From the NCBI GenBank assembly GCA_025094145.1, contig JALLLS010000063.1:145573-209572 (forward strand): a stretch of DNA of 64,000 nt, read 5' to 3'. Shown here piece by piece: positions 11,841 through 24,640 of the stretch. The notes under the pieces were generated by a model. That model had not been told where the DNA came from, made no database searches, and worked only from the letters and a program-made list of their open reading frames with translations. The stretch's first letter is position 1, and the number at the start of each line of letters is the position of its first letter. The position numbers and the translations under genes are program-made. The stretch is from Spinellus fusiger. Taxonomy: Eukaryota > Mucoromycota > Mucoromycetes > Mucorales > Phycomycetaceae.

Positions 11841-12374
11841 CAAGAAGGAAGAATAGACAAAGTGTAAGAGGGGTTGAACTCACGCATTGATCAAGGGAAA
11901 GGGAGAAAGTCACAGTCACATTCTTCTCCCACTGAGTAAAGCAGGACGCTATAGCCTACTATCTTATAGTCTACTATCTTACACCATCTTGTGGTCGCAT
12001 GGAGTGACTCTCCAAAGAACACTCTAAAGGGAGAAATGTATCCGCTCTTTATTCCTGTCTACTGAGTCTGTCCAAAGTCCTATTCCGCCTAAACAGTGAA
12101 AAAACACACACTTTATTAGCAGTAATCGTATGTGTGGTCTTTAGAGTGTAGTGAAATGTACTTCTTGGCAGTGGAGTGTCTATCTGCACAGTGGCTGCGG
12201 GTGGAGGATTTGCTTTGTTCTTTCTGTCTTTATTGACTAAGCATGTACATACATACACACACACTCTCTCTCTCTCTTTCTGATATGTGACCGCTGCTAA
12301 AGACAGAATAAAATAAAGTCCCTGGCAGTTCCTTACCACTTTGGTAGACTCCAACTTCACTCTTTAGTGACATC
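11841..12374. promoter_or_regulatory. Divergent intergenic region between GID9 (-) and the CHY gene (+)
   Basis: 534 bp shared upstream region. It holds TC/CA simple repeats near 12250-12285. No certain regulatory site is recognised; the ORFs here are shadows. Confidence 0.4.
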
Positions 12375-15112
12375 ATGCGTCCTGTCATAAAACCTTCCAA
12401 GGTAGTGCAGCCATAATAAACACCATGTAACTTGGAATAGCCACTGTTAAACCCCAAAGAAGCGAGAAAAGTAGAATTGACGCAGCTAGAAAGACGCTAC
12501 CGTTCATCATTTCGAACGCTAAGGTAGTCTCGAGCCACTTGCACACACACACACACACACACAATCTTACTCTTCTGCTATTGATATCAGAGAGACAGAG
12601 CAAGAAACAGTGGTACGCTTTCTAGTGCCTCCAAGTGACCCTGACTTTCCCTTTGACCTTGAAGCACTCCAACTCCAGCTAACGATTCCTGCACACTATC
12701 CAACAACCCAGTGTGCTCTTATGGTGATGAATACAGATATTCCTAGGGGCATTGCATTGTAAGATGGACACACCGTAAGACTCTATGAAGAGTAAATAGC
12801 TCACACCTGTTAACTAGTCATTTGGAGCGTGGTTATGAAATATATGCGAACCAGCGCAAGAACAGTCTTGTTAGGCAAATGGATTGGTTGGATAAGAACA
12901 TGGAGGCACTTTTACAACAACCACCTGTACCTACTATGAAGTTTGTTGCTCATGGCACATCGTATAGTGAGGAAATTGTTGGAGGTGTGGCTGCGATAGA
13001 TAAAGAGCTAGCCAGTCTTACACTCATTTCTGCACCTGCATTTGTGCCTACGTCTGCGTCTGTGCCTGTGCCTGTAGATGTGCCTGTACCAGCACCCACA
13101 CCAGCACCCATACATAGTATCTCTTATACAGCATCCCAGAGAGAAGAAGCAGGGAAAATGAGACAGCAGCAGATGAACCAACTCAATGCACGCTTCCGTA
13201 ATTCTACTCAAAGGTGGTTATATTTTATAGAGAAAGAAGGAATCTAATGTATGTCTATTAGAGAGAACAAAGATGGCACTATTGTTGAATTGTCCATGCC
13301 ATTAACAGATTTCACTGTATCGAGTCAATTGGGTGATCAGTTAAAGATAAAGTATTCTGTTCCCAAACTGTATCCTCTTGTTCCCTGTAGTATTGATGTG
13401 ATCACCAATAACATTGCCAAGGTGTAAGTCTGTTTCTAGAGTGTTACCATCTAACCAATGGTGAATGTTATAGTGCAATCAACGTGGCATTTGATATTCA
13501 TGTTAAGAGTACAGATCAGTCTTTGTTTAGCCATCTCAATTGGCTTCATCATCATTTACCATCTATTCTCTCCGAGCCCATCCCCACAGCAGCACCCACA
13601 TCCCTTTCTCCTTCTCTTTTGATTTCTCCTCCCATAGCCCCCACAGCAGCAGCAGCAGCAGCAGCAACAACAACAACAATAACAACAACAGCAACAGCAA
13701 CAGCAAATATCTTGACAGACACCCTTCCCTCAGACAGGGAGAGTCGAGTGATCTATGTGTCACGCCCACAGCATTTATTTCAACAAGAAACATCCACCCA
13801 ACAAGAAACATCCGCCAACACTCTACCAGAAGAATCTCCCCAACCACCACCACCTGTCCCATTGCCCAGCTCCAATTCTACAGTCAAAAAGGGCATTGCT
13901 ATTCGACTCATAAACCCACAGTTGAAGAACGTATCCCTCTTTCACTGCATCTCTCTTCGCTTGATAGTGAAATGTGCACGGTGCAGTGATACCACAGAAA
14001 TAGAAAATATCCTACCAGAGAATGAATCCCCACACCAACAGAAGAAAGAACGCTGGACGACCTGCTCTACCTGCTCATCTATTCTTGGCGTCAAGTTCAT
14101 TGGAGGTAGGTCCATGCTCTGATCCCAAATAGACTCATCTTCTTCCTTTAGACCTCATGCATGAGAATGCCACTATAGCAGGATACTTGCAATTGGCAGG
14201 ATGTACACCCTTTGACATTCTCCATTCCTCTTTTCTTGGTACTTGTTGTAAATGCATGGAAGATATCCAGTCACCAGTACGCATGGCCCCCAACCACCAG
14301 CCCATCTCTCTTTTCTGCTTCCATTGCCATACTAAAATGACCATCTGTCTTGGAGACTACAAGTTTGTTGCTATAGGTGAGGGTGGTGAAAGGCTAAAGG
14401 CAGACCAACAGCAGGTCATGAAGCTCAAATCCAAGAAGAAAACAAAGGAGGACCTGCTTACAGTAGGTCAACCCCTTCCTCACCAGGGGACCTGCCAACA
14501 TTACAAAAAGTCAAAGCGCTGGTTCCGTTTTTCGTGCTGTCATAGGCTTTACATGTGTGATCACTGTCATGATGCCCAACAGGACCACCCGTATGAGTTG
14601 GCAAAGCGTCACGTCTGTGGTTTATGTTCACGGGAGCAGCCCATAGGTCCAATGTGCCCGTGTGGCCATGTCTTTGAACGTGATCATCAAAGAAGCGCGT
14701 TTTGGGAGGGTGGACAAGGTATCCGCGACAAGACAGCCATGAGTCGCAAGGTAAATGCACAAGACAAGGTTTGACAACCACTAAAATACTTTTTTCTCCC
14801 TTGTATATATTTATATATTTATATATTTATATATTTATATGTATATGTATGTATCTACATATGCACATATCAACATTTGTATATCCGTGTGTCTATGTAT
14901 CTTAACATATATACCCATGTACACACCTCTGTCTAATAACCATGTCTATACTTTTATCTATACTTTTATCTATACTTTTATCTAATGATCCAACTCTCTA
15001 CCTAACTATCTGCTCTCAGGATGCACATAAACACAAGGGCAAGGCAAAGACTCATTCCAAGAAGCAAGAGCGTGTCGGAGTAGCCGGTAAAGAAAAGCAT
15101 ATCCAGGAATAA
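12375..15112 (+). CDS. CHY-type zinc finger protein with RWD-like N-terminal half
   Basis: Model: 12375-12401, 12441-12523, 12591-12758, 12818-13213, 13262-13423, 13474-14105, 14152-14750, 15020-15112 (2160 nt, 719 aa). The N-terminal half has two RWD-like stretches (FPFDLEALQLQLTIPAHYP followed by IPRG, and VELSMPL…LKIKYSVPKLYP). A low-complexity Pro/Ala/Thr middle follows, then CxxC pairs, and a CHY zinc finger from ~604 (CQHYKKSKRWFRFSCC, YMCDHCHD, HVCGLC, CPCGHVF) with a basic Lys/His tail. CHY fingers occur in Pirh2-type E3 ligases, but no RING follows here, so function is open. The intron at 13214 uses a weak GTGGTT donor; a donor at 13198 with acceptor 13264 is an in-frame alternative. 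The last intron (269 bp) is full of TA-rich repeats. A CAG/CAA tract at 13645-13705 is read as Ala/Thr. Confidence 0.85.
13645..13706 (+). repeat. CAG/CAA trinucleotide tract inside the CHY gene
   Basis: About 20 CAG/CAA triplets. In the coding frame they read GCA/ACA, giving an Ala7 run and then a Thr/Ala run, not polyglutamine. Confidence 0.85.
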
Positions 15113-15365
15113 AAAACAATAAAAGGTCTGTGTGCCAAAAAGTATCCCTTGTTATTAATCCTAAAAAATAAAAGGGGGGAGGGAGGGAGGGAGAAGAAGG
15201 GGAAGAGGAACGATAGAAGAGGAAAAGAAGAAAAAACCAGAATGCTTTTTTCAAGTAAATAAACTAAAGTAGTATGCCTTTTTTTGCTTATTCTTTTTTA
15301 GACTTTTGAATTGTTTTCATGTAGATCTCCAATGACTAGATAGGAAAGCATGGAAATATAAGTAT

Positions 15366-15404
<39 letters not shown>

Positions 15405-16474
15405 TTTGCCTATAAATATATCTCTAAATAGATAGATAGAAAGAAAGACATACATACATATGCATACTCTATCCTGAAAAAGAAGAAAGAAAACCCGCCT
15501 CTACTTCCATCTTTCAATCCACTGACACTGCCATAAATATATATAGATGGATGTAGAAATACATAAACACATGAAAAGAATAGGCAAGGAAGACAGATGC
15601 ATTGGCTTGTAAACATTTAAATGTAAAAACACATAGCTATGGATCCGTAGGGATATTGACCTATAGTTTCCTATCCACACACACACATTTATATACATTT
15701 ATAAATACATAAATACATAAGTATATACGTATATACTATTCTACACACATACATTCATACATACATACATACATCTATAAATATATACTATTCTACACTT
15801 ATATCTACACACATTAATAATGATGAAATCACACAATTACAAAAGTAAAATAAGAGGGGCTCCATGTTCTTGAGACTTATGGCATGATTGCATGCACATA
15901 ATTTTTTATCATTCATGCATTTAAACATATATAATACACTTAGAGTGGAATGCATAATGCTAATATTTTTAATACCGAGCATTGGACACAGAGGCTGCTA
16001 AAATAATTCCCTCTCCAGTCCAACTCAAATTGCATTTTACTTTCATACTAAAGATCAATTGAATACGTCAATGAACTAATACATAGAGATATACACCTAT
16101 ACACCTATACACCTATACACCTATACACCTATACACCTATACACCTATATACATACACTTATACATCTACACACAAATACCCTTGTCATCCAATCCATCG
16201 ACCAATTTATAGATAGACACACGGATAAATAGACCCTTTAATAAATCAATTGATCGTTTGTTAAATCTACTGCTTCTTCCAGGGCACACAAGAAATAAGC
16301 GGGCTTCTTTTAATGCAATAAGGCCTTTTTTTTTTTTTTCAATTCAAATTTCAACATTCCCCGCACACTTGCACTCTTTATTTCTGCCACCCCCGCCTTC
16401 CCTCTTCCTTCTTCCTTCTTCCTTCTCTCTCATTTTTCCCTAATTTCCCTCTTTCCCTAGCTGTCCCCCCTCCC
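15113..16474. other. Intergenic rich in microsatellites
   Basis: No gene. Contains a probable poly(A) signal (aataaa) overlapping the CHY stop codon; (TTTA)n at 15364-15408; CATA-type runs at 15690-15790; an 8-bp tandem repeat (cacctata, about eight copies) at 16090-16150; and a pyrimidine-rich tract at 16380-16470 leading into the next gene. Confidence 0.6.
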
Positions 16475-17859
16475 ATGACAAGCGACCCTGCCATTCATAG
16501 TCCACAGTCTCAGGGCACCAACAATTCAGCAGACACTCGCATACACCCTCTCTCGCCTTCCCTTTCCCATCCTGGCAATGAACAGAGCTCGCCTCTATTA
16601 CAGCATATCTCTGACGACGTAACAACCATCTTTGTGGTGGGATTTCCGGAAGATATGCAAGAAAGAGAATTCCAGAACATGTTTACCTTTTCTCGGGGAT
16701 TTGAGGCAGCATCCTTAAAGTGGTACTGCAAAGAAGGCGAAGAAGAAGGTCCCAGTGCCAGTCTACTGAGTGTGGCGGGAAAAAAGCAAATGGTATGCAT
16801 CTATAGATATCGCTATAAAAAAAACAATGTCACTAGAGAATAGCAGCTACAGAGAATCCCATGCTGATGGCTGATCACTATGAATAGATTGGCTTTGCTA
16901 GGTTCCATACTCGGTTTGAGGCACTGGAAGCAGTCGAAGTCCTGACTGGTAAAAGAGTAGACATCGAGAAAGGACAAACACTAAAGGCAGAGATGGCAAA
17001 AAAGAACCTGCATGTAAATCGAGTGTCTGTCAGTGCCAACAACACCCTCCTGGCAGACAATCCATGGAAAAAAGACTATGACATCTTCTTGCCCTTGCCA
17101 AGTGATCTCTTGTCGCCTTCTGCTGATTACAAAAATGATCCTTTCTTAGCAGACTTGGGTACAAGACCATCGACACCCGTGTTCAGTGACACATTCTTTG
17201 GGTTGCGTTCACAATCATTTGATGTACGTAGTCCAAGTGCATTTGGGATGCCTGCTCGAGCCTTTAGCCTTTATCCACCCGCACGCAAATCATTGCCGTG
17301 TATAGAAGACGAAACATTCAACTATCTTTCCAAATCAACACCTCTTTTGCAGGACCATAACAATCTAAACCATGGAGTATCCTACTTTGGAGACAATGAT
17401 TATCTTTCTACCCGGCTTGGTTCCTTTTCTCTTGCTAGCTCTGGAGACTATGGCAATCACAGACCTCCTCTAAACACCTTAGTTGTAACAGGCAATCCAG
17501 CCGATCAAAACCCGCCCTGCAATACGTTGTACGTCGGCAATTTACCACCCAGCACGAGCGAAGAAGAACTCCGTCAGCTCTTCAATCAATGCTCCGGGTA
17601 CAAGCGAATGTGTTTCCGTAACAAACCCCAGGGCCCAATGTGCTTTGTAGAGTTTGAAGATGTGGTGTATGCAACTCAGGCATTGTCAGAACTCCAGGGA
17701 AAATCACTTTCTAATTCTGTCAAGGGCGGCATTCGACTCTCATTTAGCAAAAACCCACTCTTTACCAAACCAAACAAGGACAGTCTGCCTTTCTACCACA
17801 AGCAGCTCAGGATGCCTGTCTTGGATCGTAAAGAACTCTTCTTTGATCCTCAGCTTTAA
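16475..17859 (+). CDS. Scw1/Whi3-type RNA-binding protein with two RRMs
   Basis: Model: 16475-16792, 16888-17859 (1290 nt, 429 aa). RRM1 lies at ~50-145 (TIFVVGFP as RNP2-like, IGFARF as RNP1-like); the intron falls between these halves. RRM2 at ~318-395 is very close to the Scw1/Whi3 [21 protein letters not shown], then [10 protein letters not shown], and [16 protein letters not shown] after it. S. pombe Scw1 and yeast Whi3 bind mRNAs and control cell size, septation and wall integrity. The linker (~160-310) is Ser/Pro-rich with no clear domain. The start ATG lies 15 bases after a CTAG that could be a 5'-UTR acceptor. An AATAAA lies ~330 bp downstream. Confidence 0.92.
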
Positions 17860-20800
17860 TTTCTCACTCTGTAGTCATTGTAACATCAAGTCCTGGACGG
17901 CTTGTTTATTCGCATTCTCTCTTTTTCTGTTTTCATGTTTTCTTTCTTTTTTCTTTTTTCCTTCTCTATTCTTGCTTGTGAAGATCATCTTTCTTTTTGC
18001 ACTCTTTCATAATATCTAGACAATGATAGTAGTGTGTTTCTGTGTGGAAGAAGAAAAAGGAAAAGAACTTTTTCCTACCACTACTACCACTAACCTACAC
18101 ATTTCTTTATTTTTATTCGTATTCGTATTATTATTACTATTACTATTATTATTATTATTCCTTGTCCTTAAAGCATACAGTTTCCTTCAATGAATAAAAA
18201 TTAGTAACCTTATGTTGCACATAAACACCCTTTACACATCAGATCTTTGCTTTTTGTGTGTTCTAAACATACATCCATGGCATGTACACATTCAATGGTA
18301 GGCACAAATACAATGTATCAACTCTCAAATTGATCTTGATCGAATAGAAAGATGGTGCTACTGCCTCACTTATCCCTTGTAGAAAAAATCTATCTACACT
18401 AGTACTAACTGTAAAAAGGCATGGAATATTGGAACATGGTAACACTTGTCATTGAAGGATTGATTCTTATTTTTTTCCAACTACTAAAATAAACGTGTGC
18501 CACTCACTAAAGAGAAAAGGCAATGCATTCTCCTTTTTTTTCTTTTTCTTTTTCTTTTTTTTTGCTTTCCATCTTTTAGTCACTTGCATTTTCCTTTGTG
18601 TTGAGTTTCAAGCTACTCTACTCTAGTCAGTAAAAGATAAAGATAAAACCAGAATAACCTTTGCTTTTCTAGAGAGAGAAAAGAGAGAGTACTTTACAAT
18701 CTTTATTTTTTAATTTTTTAATTTTTTTTAATTTTCTTGGAATGTCTAAAGTGAAGGGATGGATAGTGGCTCTTTATTATTATTATATATAAATATAAAT
18801 TAAGAGTTGATGTCATATTCTACACTATTATAATCTATACTAACATTAGAGCAGTTGCATAAGGATTGAAATGCCATCTTTATTCTTGCTGTAGTTTCTT
18901 TCTTTTTTGGGGTATTTTTCTTGATGCTATAGAACAGTTGAATTGAGTATACAATCTATGCCATGTCGTTCCATTTACATTTATCATGGATTCAGGATGG
19001 AATAGATAACAGTGTCAATCAATGAATAGAGATAGTATGTGTATAAGATGGGCATTGTTTGTTTGTTTGTTTGTGATTTTGGCCCGATCAAATATTGCCA
19101 GAAACAAAACTCTATCTGTAAAAGATAGAAATCTGGATAAAGTAAAAGGGTTGTATTCTATTTCTCATAAGGTATGAGTTATAAGCCTATGCTTCCATAA
19201 TAAAAGTGTTTTTCTTCTACCTCACTATTATAATCTATTATGATGAAAAAATTGGAATAGTCTCTTGGAGGGATGGAAAGTCCAAACGGTAGCTAGAGTC
19301 CAAACAATAGAATAGAACGCTCTATGGATAAAAGTGAAAAACACACTTATTCAAACTCTAATGTAGATGCATTGCTGCTGAATTATTTGTATTACTTTAC
19401 AGGGGGAAGAAAGGGTATTCATTTATATTCATTTATATTCATTTTCTTTTAAATAATATACCTTGTTCTATATAGATAGCCATTTCAGAATGGAAACATT
19501 AATATCAAAGAATGTCTTGAAATAAAAGCATCACTAGTGAGCACTGCTTTCTTTTTGTTGGATACCAATTCAATTTCGGCATTTCATCGTTTATTGATCA
19601 TTGACTTGTGTTAGTGTTATACACAAACAGTTTCATTGTTATTCATGACCAAGTATTATAAATATAACAACTGATTCTTTTAATAATAATAAAAAAGAAT
19701 CTCTAATAGGATGAGGGAGAATAAGGAAACTTTAAAATAGACAAAAGTAGTTTATGCCTTGGAGATAAACAAAAGAGGCTAGACACTACAGTGTGCTCTT
19801 ATTACTATTGTTTTGATATTGAACATTGGATATAGGATACTTGTGGCAATACTATAAGTAGGTAGATCGATGTGTTGAATATTTTCTTGGATTGATAACA
19901 AGAAATAAAACGTGTTTAAACACTATCATCAACCCAATCTTTAATAGCCATTCATAGAACATTCTTATGAGCTGTAATTCCTCTGAAACAAAGGGAAAAT
20001 GGACTAGAATCAAGTACAACATATAAACAGTAGAATAAACACTGTTAAAGTATAAATTGATTCATCTCAGGTGGCACTTATACAAAGGATTAAGATAATA
20101 GAGCAGTGATATATATATAAGAGGAATCAAGGACCTTAACTCTACAAAAAGAACTATTTTTATTTTGAATCTGTACAGATATTACTTATCCTATAGAGTA
20201 CTTAAGAATACTACTGCTACTACTGCTACTAATAGTATTGAACAAGTAGACAAAAGTCTAAAGGAATTCAAAACTCAAATGTTGATAAATGTACAACTAA
20301 AAATAATAACTATAAATACGCATCATTTCATAGTTCAATGTTTTTACTAAAAAGCAAAAAGTAGTCAGATTACTTATTTTGTGCTATTTTTGTCACGCTC
20401 GTCTTCTACTGAAGTTGATAAAGAATGCCATAGACTCATAACTATTTGATACTTAATAACTGGTCTCGACTGTGGTCTTGCTATAGAATACATGTAATGT
20501 AATTAGTACAAGTGTCGGATATTCCCCATCTATAGATCCACTCGGATGTCACCTTGTTAGTATCTCCATAGTTGTCTGTGTCAAAGTATGCATTCTTTTT
20601 TCTCATTATCAAACTAGGCTGTTTATGATCAAACAGTTTATACTCAAGCATAAACTCAGTTTTATTGCCTCTGGCCTGCATAGGAATCGATCCAATACAC
20701 TCAAGGTAATAATGAACATTCTAATATTGATGTGATAAGTCCATAATGAACCTGTTATTAAGTCAATAATTCTAAATAAAAAGAATAAGTGAATGAATGA

Positions 20801-21370
20801 AATAATTGGAAGGACGTGTGCTTTAATTATGAACCTATCTCTGGCTATACTTACGACTGTTTAGCTAATTTTGTGTCCAGGCATTAAGGATTGGCAATGA
20901 TATTCATAGAAACCCTTTCCTATCTCTATGCTATTCTATTCAGCTCTACTATAGAGAAGTGGACTTTCAGTTGATGTCGTGAGGTGTACCTTTTTGTTTT
21001 AAACAAAAATTGTATTAAGAGAACCATTAACTTAGATATCTATCATTTGGAGGAGGAGGAAAAAAGAATACCATCTCATCCAAAGCTCAAAGGCATATGC
21101 TATCATGAGTTTATACATTTAGACATAGGCAGGAAGAGACAGTGAAGTTGATCTTTAACCTACTGCACACCTTACTATGTATATTTTATTTATAATAGAC
21201 CTTTGATATAAATAAGGGTTTTCTAGACTATTTATTGAATAAATTCCATTTATCACTGTCTTTTTCTTCATTCATAGAGAAAAAGAACAGCAAATGAAAA
21301 ATTGTCAACTCCTGGAATACTCTGTTGGGCATATTTTATTTGTAACGACATTATTTTATGACTGGAAATA
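17860..21370. other. 3.5-kb desert, no gene seen
   Basis: AT-rich with T-rich, ATT and TTTG tracts (17930-18000, 18130-18160, 18530-18560, 18700-18735, 19058-19075). ORFs of 60-66 codons on either strand resemble nothing recognisable. Possible decayed transposon material, but no motif supports a call. Confidence 0.5.
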
Positions 21371-22718
21371 TAGTCACACCCAATTGAATTTAATACTTGC
21401 CTAAATTTTAATAAAATAATACTTTCTTTTTTGCATAAAATTCTTACTCTTTATAAATAGTGTTAAACCAACACAACCTGTCAAATAGATAGTCAGAAAC
21501 TCACAATCGTGGAGAATAGAACAAGAGAAAAGATAGAAGATGATGGGGGCATTTATTACCTGTTGAAAGCTGGATTAAAATTGACTGTGATTGCGAGTGT
21601 AATTGAGATGAATAAGCCCGCAGTTCAAAATAGTGTCAGAAACATCAAAGAACGTGGGTCACCATTGTGTTTAAAGAGTCATGGAAAACTTAAAAAAAGT
21701 GAATGAGAAGGACTTCAGACACGTAGAAAAGGTCGTTAGAAAGGGTTCATTTGCCTCCATAGAATCAGCTGAAATTGGAAATGTTGAGGATTCAGGTGGA
21801 TGTATGTAGAAACACCATTATCAGTTACTGCAATCAGTTAGGGTTTGGATCTTTTTATGTAGATCACAAGCCAGCCTTGACTGAAAAATACACAAAGAGA
21901 AACAGCTTTGTTGGGCTAAGGAACATGCCAGTTGGACAAGTGATCAGTGGAGAGGTATCATTTAGTCTGATGAGTCAACATACATTATGAAAGGGAAGAA
22001 TAGAGATGCCTGTGTCATTAAAATAGTTAGAGAGCATTATGATCCTAGTCATGTTGTTCCAACAACAAAGTTTGGTAGTTATAGTGTTATGCTTTGGAGC
22101 TGTGTTTGGGCAGGTGGATTTGGTACATTAGTCTTTGTTGATAGTACTGTAAATCAAGACAAATATATCAATATTTTGGCTGGTGAGTTTCTTGTTTGGT
22201 TCATATAATTGCATCAGAAGAAGGATAAGGAGTTTCTATTACAAGAAGAGGGTGATAGATGTCATACTAGGGCCTATGCCAGATAGTGGAAAAGAGACGC
22301 ATCAGATTAGGGGCTTTGAGCACTGGCCCGCACAAAGTCCTGACCTGAACTCAATTGACCATGTCTGGTGGGCTTTGGAAAGACGAATTAAATAAAGAAT
22401 GGTATCTATTACCAATGTAGAAGGTTTGAATACTCTACTTGCAGAGGAGTGGGAGAGAGTTAATATTGAACTTGCACAACAACAAATTCAAAGTATGACT
22501 GACAGATATCAGATAATCGTTGATCCTAAAGGAGGCTATACAAAGTATTAATTCTTATTATTATTTTATTTTCTATAATTAAAGATGTTACGCTTTAGTA
22601 TGCTTAAGTTTGAAGCTTATAGATCAAACATAAAGTGTCTTATTTAATGTTGAACATATCCTAAATATTTCGTCCTGATATTTATTTTCACAAGTATTCA
22701 ATTCAATTGGGTGTGCTG
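21371..22718 (+). mobile_element. Tc1/mariner element, family B, copy 1 (decayed)
   Basis: A 1348-bp element flanked by TA (21369-21370 and 22719-22720). Left end reads TAGTCACACCCAATTGAATT; the right end read inward is CAGCACACCCAATTGAATTG. These ~28-bp terminal inverted repeats bracket a + strand transposase pseudogene. Same family as the element at 38758-40095 by protein content, though the terminal repeats have diverged. Confidence 0.8.
21509..22551 (+). pseudogene. Family B Tc1-like transposase pseudogene
   Basis: Readable in three frames with several stops. N-terminal HTH-like region (LKLTVIASVIEMNKPAVQN); WTSDQWRGIIWSDES with the first catalytic Asp; LVFVDSTVNQDKYINILAGE; HWPAQSPDLNSIDHVWWALE, where the usual Glu is Asp; and the C-terminus DPKGGYTKY before TAA at ~22551. 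The EDNA-type second Asp motif is not readable. Not functional. Confidence 0.85.
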
Positions 22719-24640
22719 TAGTATTATACATTTTCTCAAAGTATGAAAACGTATGTTACTTAGTTATACTGTTTCTTGTTTTGGTTTTGGCTTTATATTA
22801 AAAGAAATAAACTACTATTTTCTTTCTTTTGTGTAGTGTCTGTTATGCAGTGCCTGTTGTGTCAAAGGACTGATGCTATAGATTCCTCGTGAGTACACTT
22901 GTTAATGGTTGATGTATATCTACCAATTTTATTCTGTAAACAATTTTGTAACACTAATTTATGGATCCATGGAGTAAGCAATAAAAGGAAAGGAAAGAGG
23001 ATACCCTTTTTTTTAGTTACAATTAAAGTTGTTGGTCACTAGCACACTCCTGATCGGTCACTGATAAGCTTGCTACTTTCTAAGAAAGAAACATGAGCTT
23101 GGATTGCTATGTTAACCGTATTCATCTTAGAATAGATACGTTTTCTGTAAAATGGTCGTAAGGGTTCATAATATTATACAATGAGTGATCGCCTTTCTTT
23201 CTTCCTTTTCGAATAAATATCATTCGTCTTATTATCCTTGTCTTCTTCATCTTAGTATTCATAGCTAGTCTATACTGTTTCTATTATGACTGTTCCTATA
23301 AACAATTACTCTTTATAGAGAACCTGCAATATAATTAATAGACATATCTCATGGTATTGCCAGGATCCATTTCATAAGAATAAACACTATTCTACCACGC
23401 TTATTCTACTTTACCAGGGCCATCTCATACATTAATCTATACTGTATCTATGTAAGGTGGTCTATCTATAAATCAACACAACACATCGAGTCCATCCTCT
23501 AAGGAATTTTCTCTTCCAACTTTTGATGCAGGGCCAAAATAATAAGTCAGGATACATGTGCTGTGCTGTGCTGTGCTGTGCTGTGCTGTGCTGTGCTGTG
23601 ATGTGATGTGATGTGCTGTGATGTGATGTGCTGTACTTTAATAATAATAAAAAGACTGTCCATTGCCTTTCTACCCAATCTTGCTTTCATATGTTTCATA
23701 ATGGATGGGTTAGTGCTGGATGAATGGCAAAGACATGGGACATTGGTCATAATAGAATAAATAAAGCCTCTTCAGACAGGGTATTAAACATGGCCATGAA
23801 AAATTCAATGAACAACACACCTTTGGCTATCCTACAACACATTCTATAAATACAAGAAGGTTGAAAATAAAGCACTTAAAATCCGGGGGTAATCCTTGGA
23901 GTATTGACTTAAATAAACCTTACTTTATCTCAAATGTACCAATAGTATAGTCCCTTTTATGTTTTAGAAAGAGACTATGCAATAGAAGCAAGTCATACTT
24001 ACATGGAAGAAATAGTCAACCCACTTCCACCTAGTAGAATACGATACCTGCCATCTCTTTTACCATTTGATATCATTTGTTCTTGGCAGTGACCAACACT
24101 CCCTATTCTCTATTATATCACTTTACACCTAGACTTTACAGGATGTATTCAGCATAATAACACTATAGATCAAAGGCCTAGAACCTATTTCTACACCATT
24201 CTCTTCCTTCTATCATCAAAGAATGAAGATGAAAAGAAAAAGAGAAAAAAAGAACTCGCTCTTTCCAAACATCCACAAGAGCCTAGCAAGTATTGTTGGG
24301 AATGAAGGCTAAACCCCCATGACTGAGATTTAAACATGGAATAGACCCTCCACACCCAATAATTGGCCGATACAATTGAGCTGTGAGAAACCTTTATGTA
24401 TTTTCCAGGACGATATACTCCATTACAAATTTATTTAATTCTATTTGTATAAAATTGGAGTTGGAAAAGTAGAAAAGTAGAAGAGTAATGAAAAATGAAA
24501 AATGAAATAAAAACCACTGGTATTCTTTTCTACCTCTATCTCACTTATCTACCAAGCACCACTGTGGCCTTGTTTACTGCATAGACTATTGCTTGTTACA
24601 AAAGATAGACCAAAAAACATCGATTTCCTTCATCTTTATA
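22719..24640. other. Intergenic, no gene seen
   Basis: About 1.9 kb between the Tc1 element and the reductase gene. Only a CTGTG microsatellite and AT-rich sequence are recognised. The ORF at 23547-23750 is partly that microsatellite read in frame. Confidence 0.5.
23561..23634. repeat. (GCTGT)n microsatellite with GATGT variants
   Basis: About fourteen 5-bp units; the right half has T-for-C changes, which suggests expansion followed by decay. Confidence 0.9.

Noticed and set aside
12457..12523. Alternative frame for CHY exon 2 (acceptor GCGAG)
   Set aside because: It is open but does not splice in phase to the next exon and loses the ELTQLERRYR-type sequence.
20481..20681. 66-aa minus-strand ORF
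   Set aside because: No family features and no continuing exons found.
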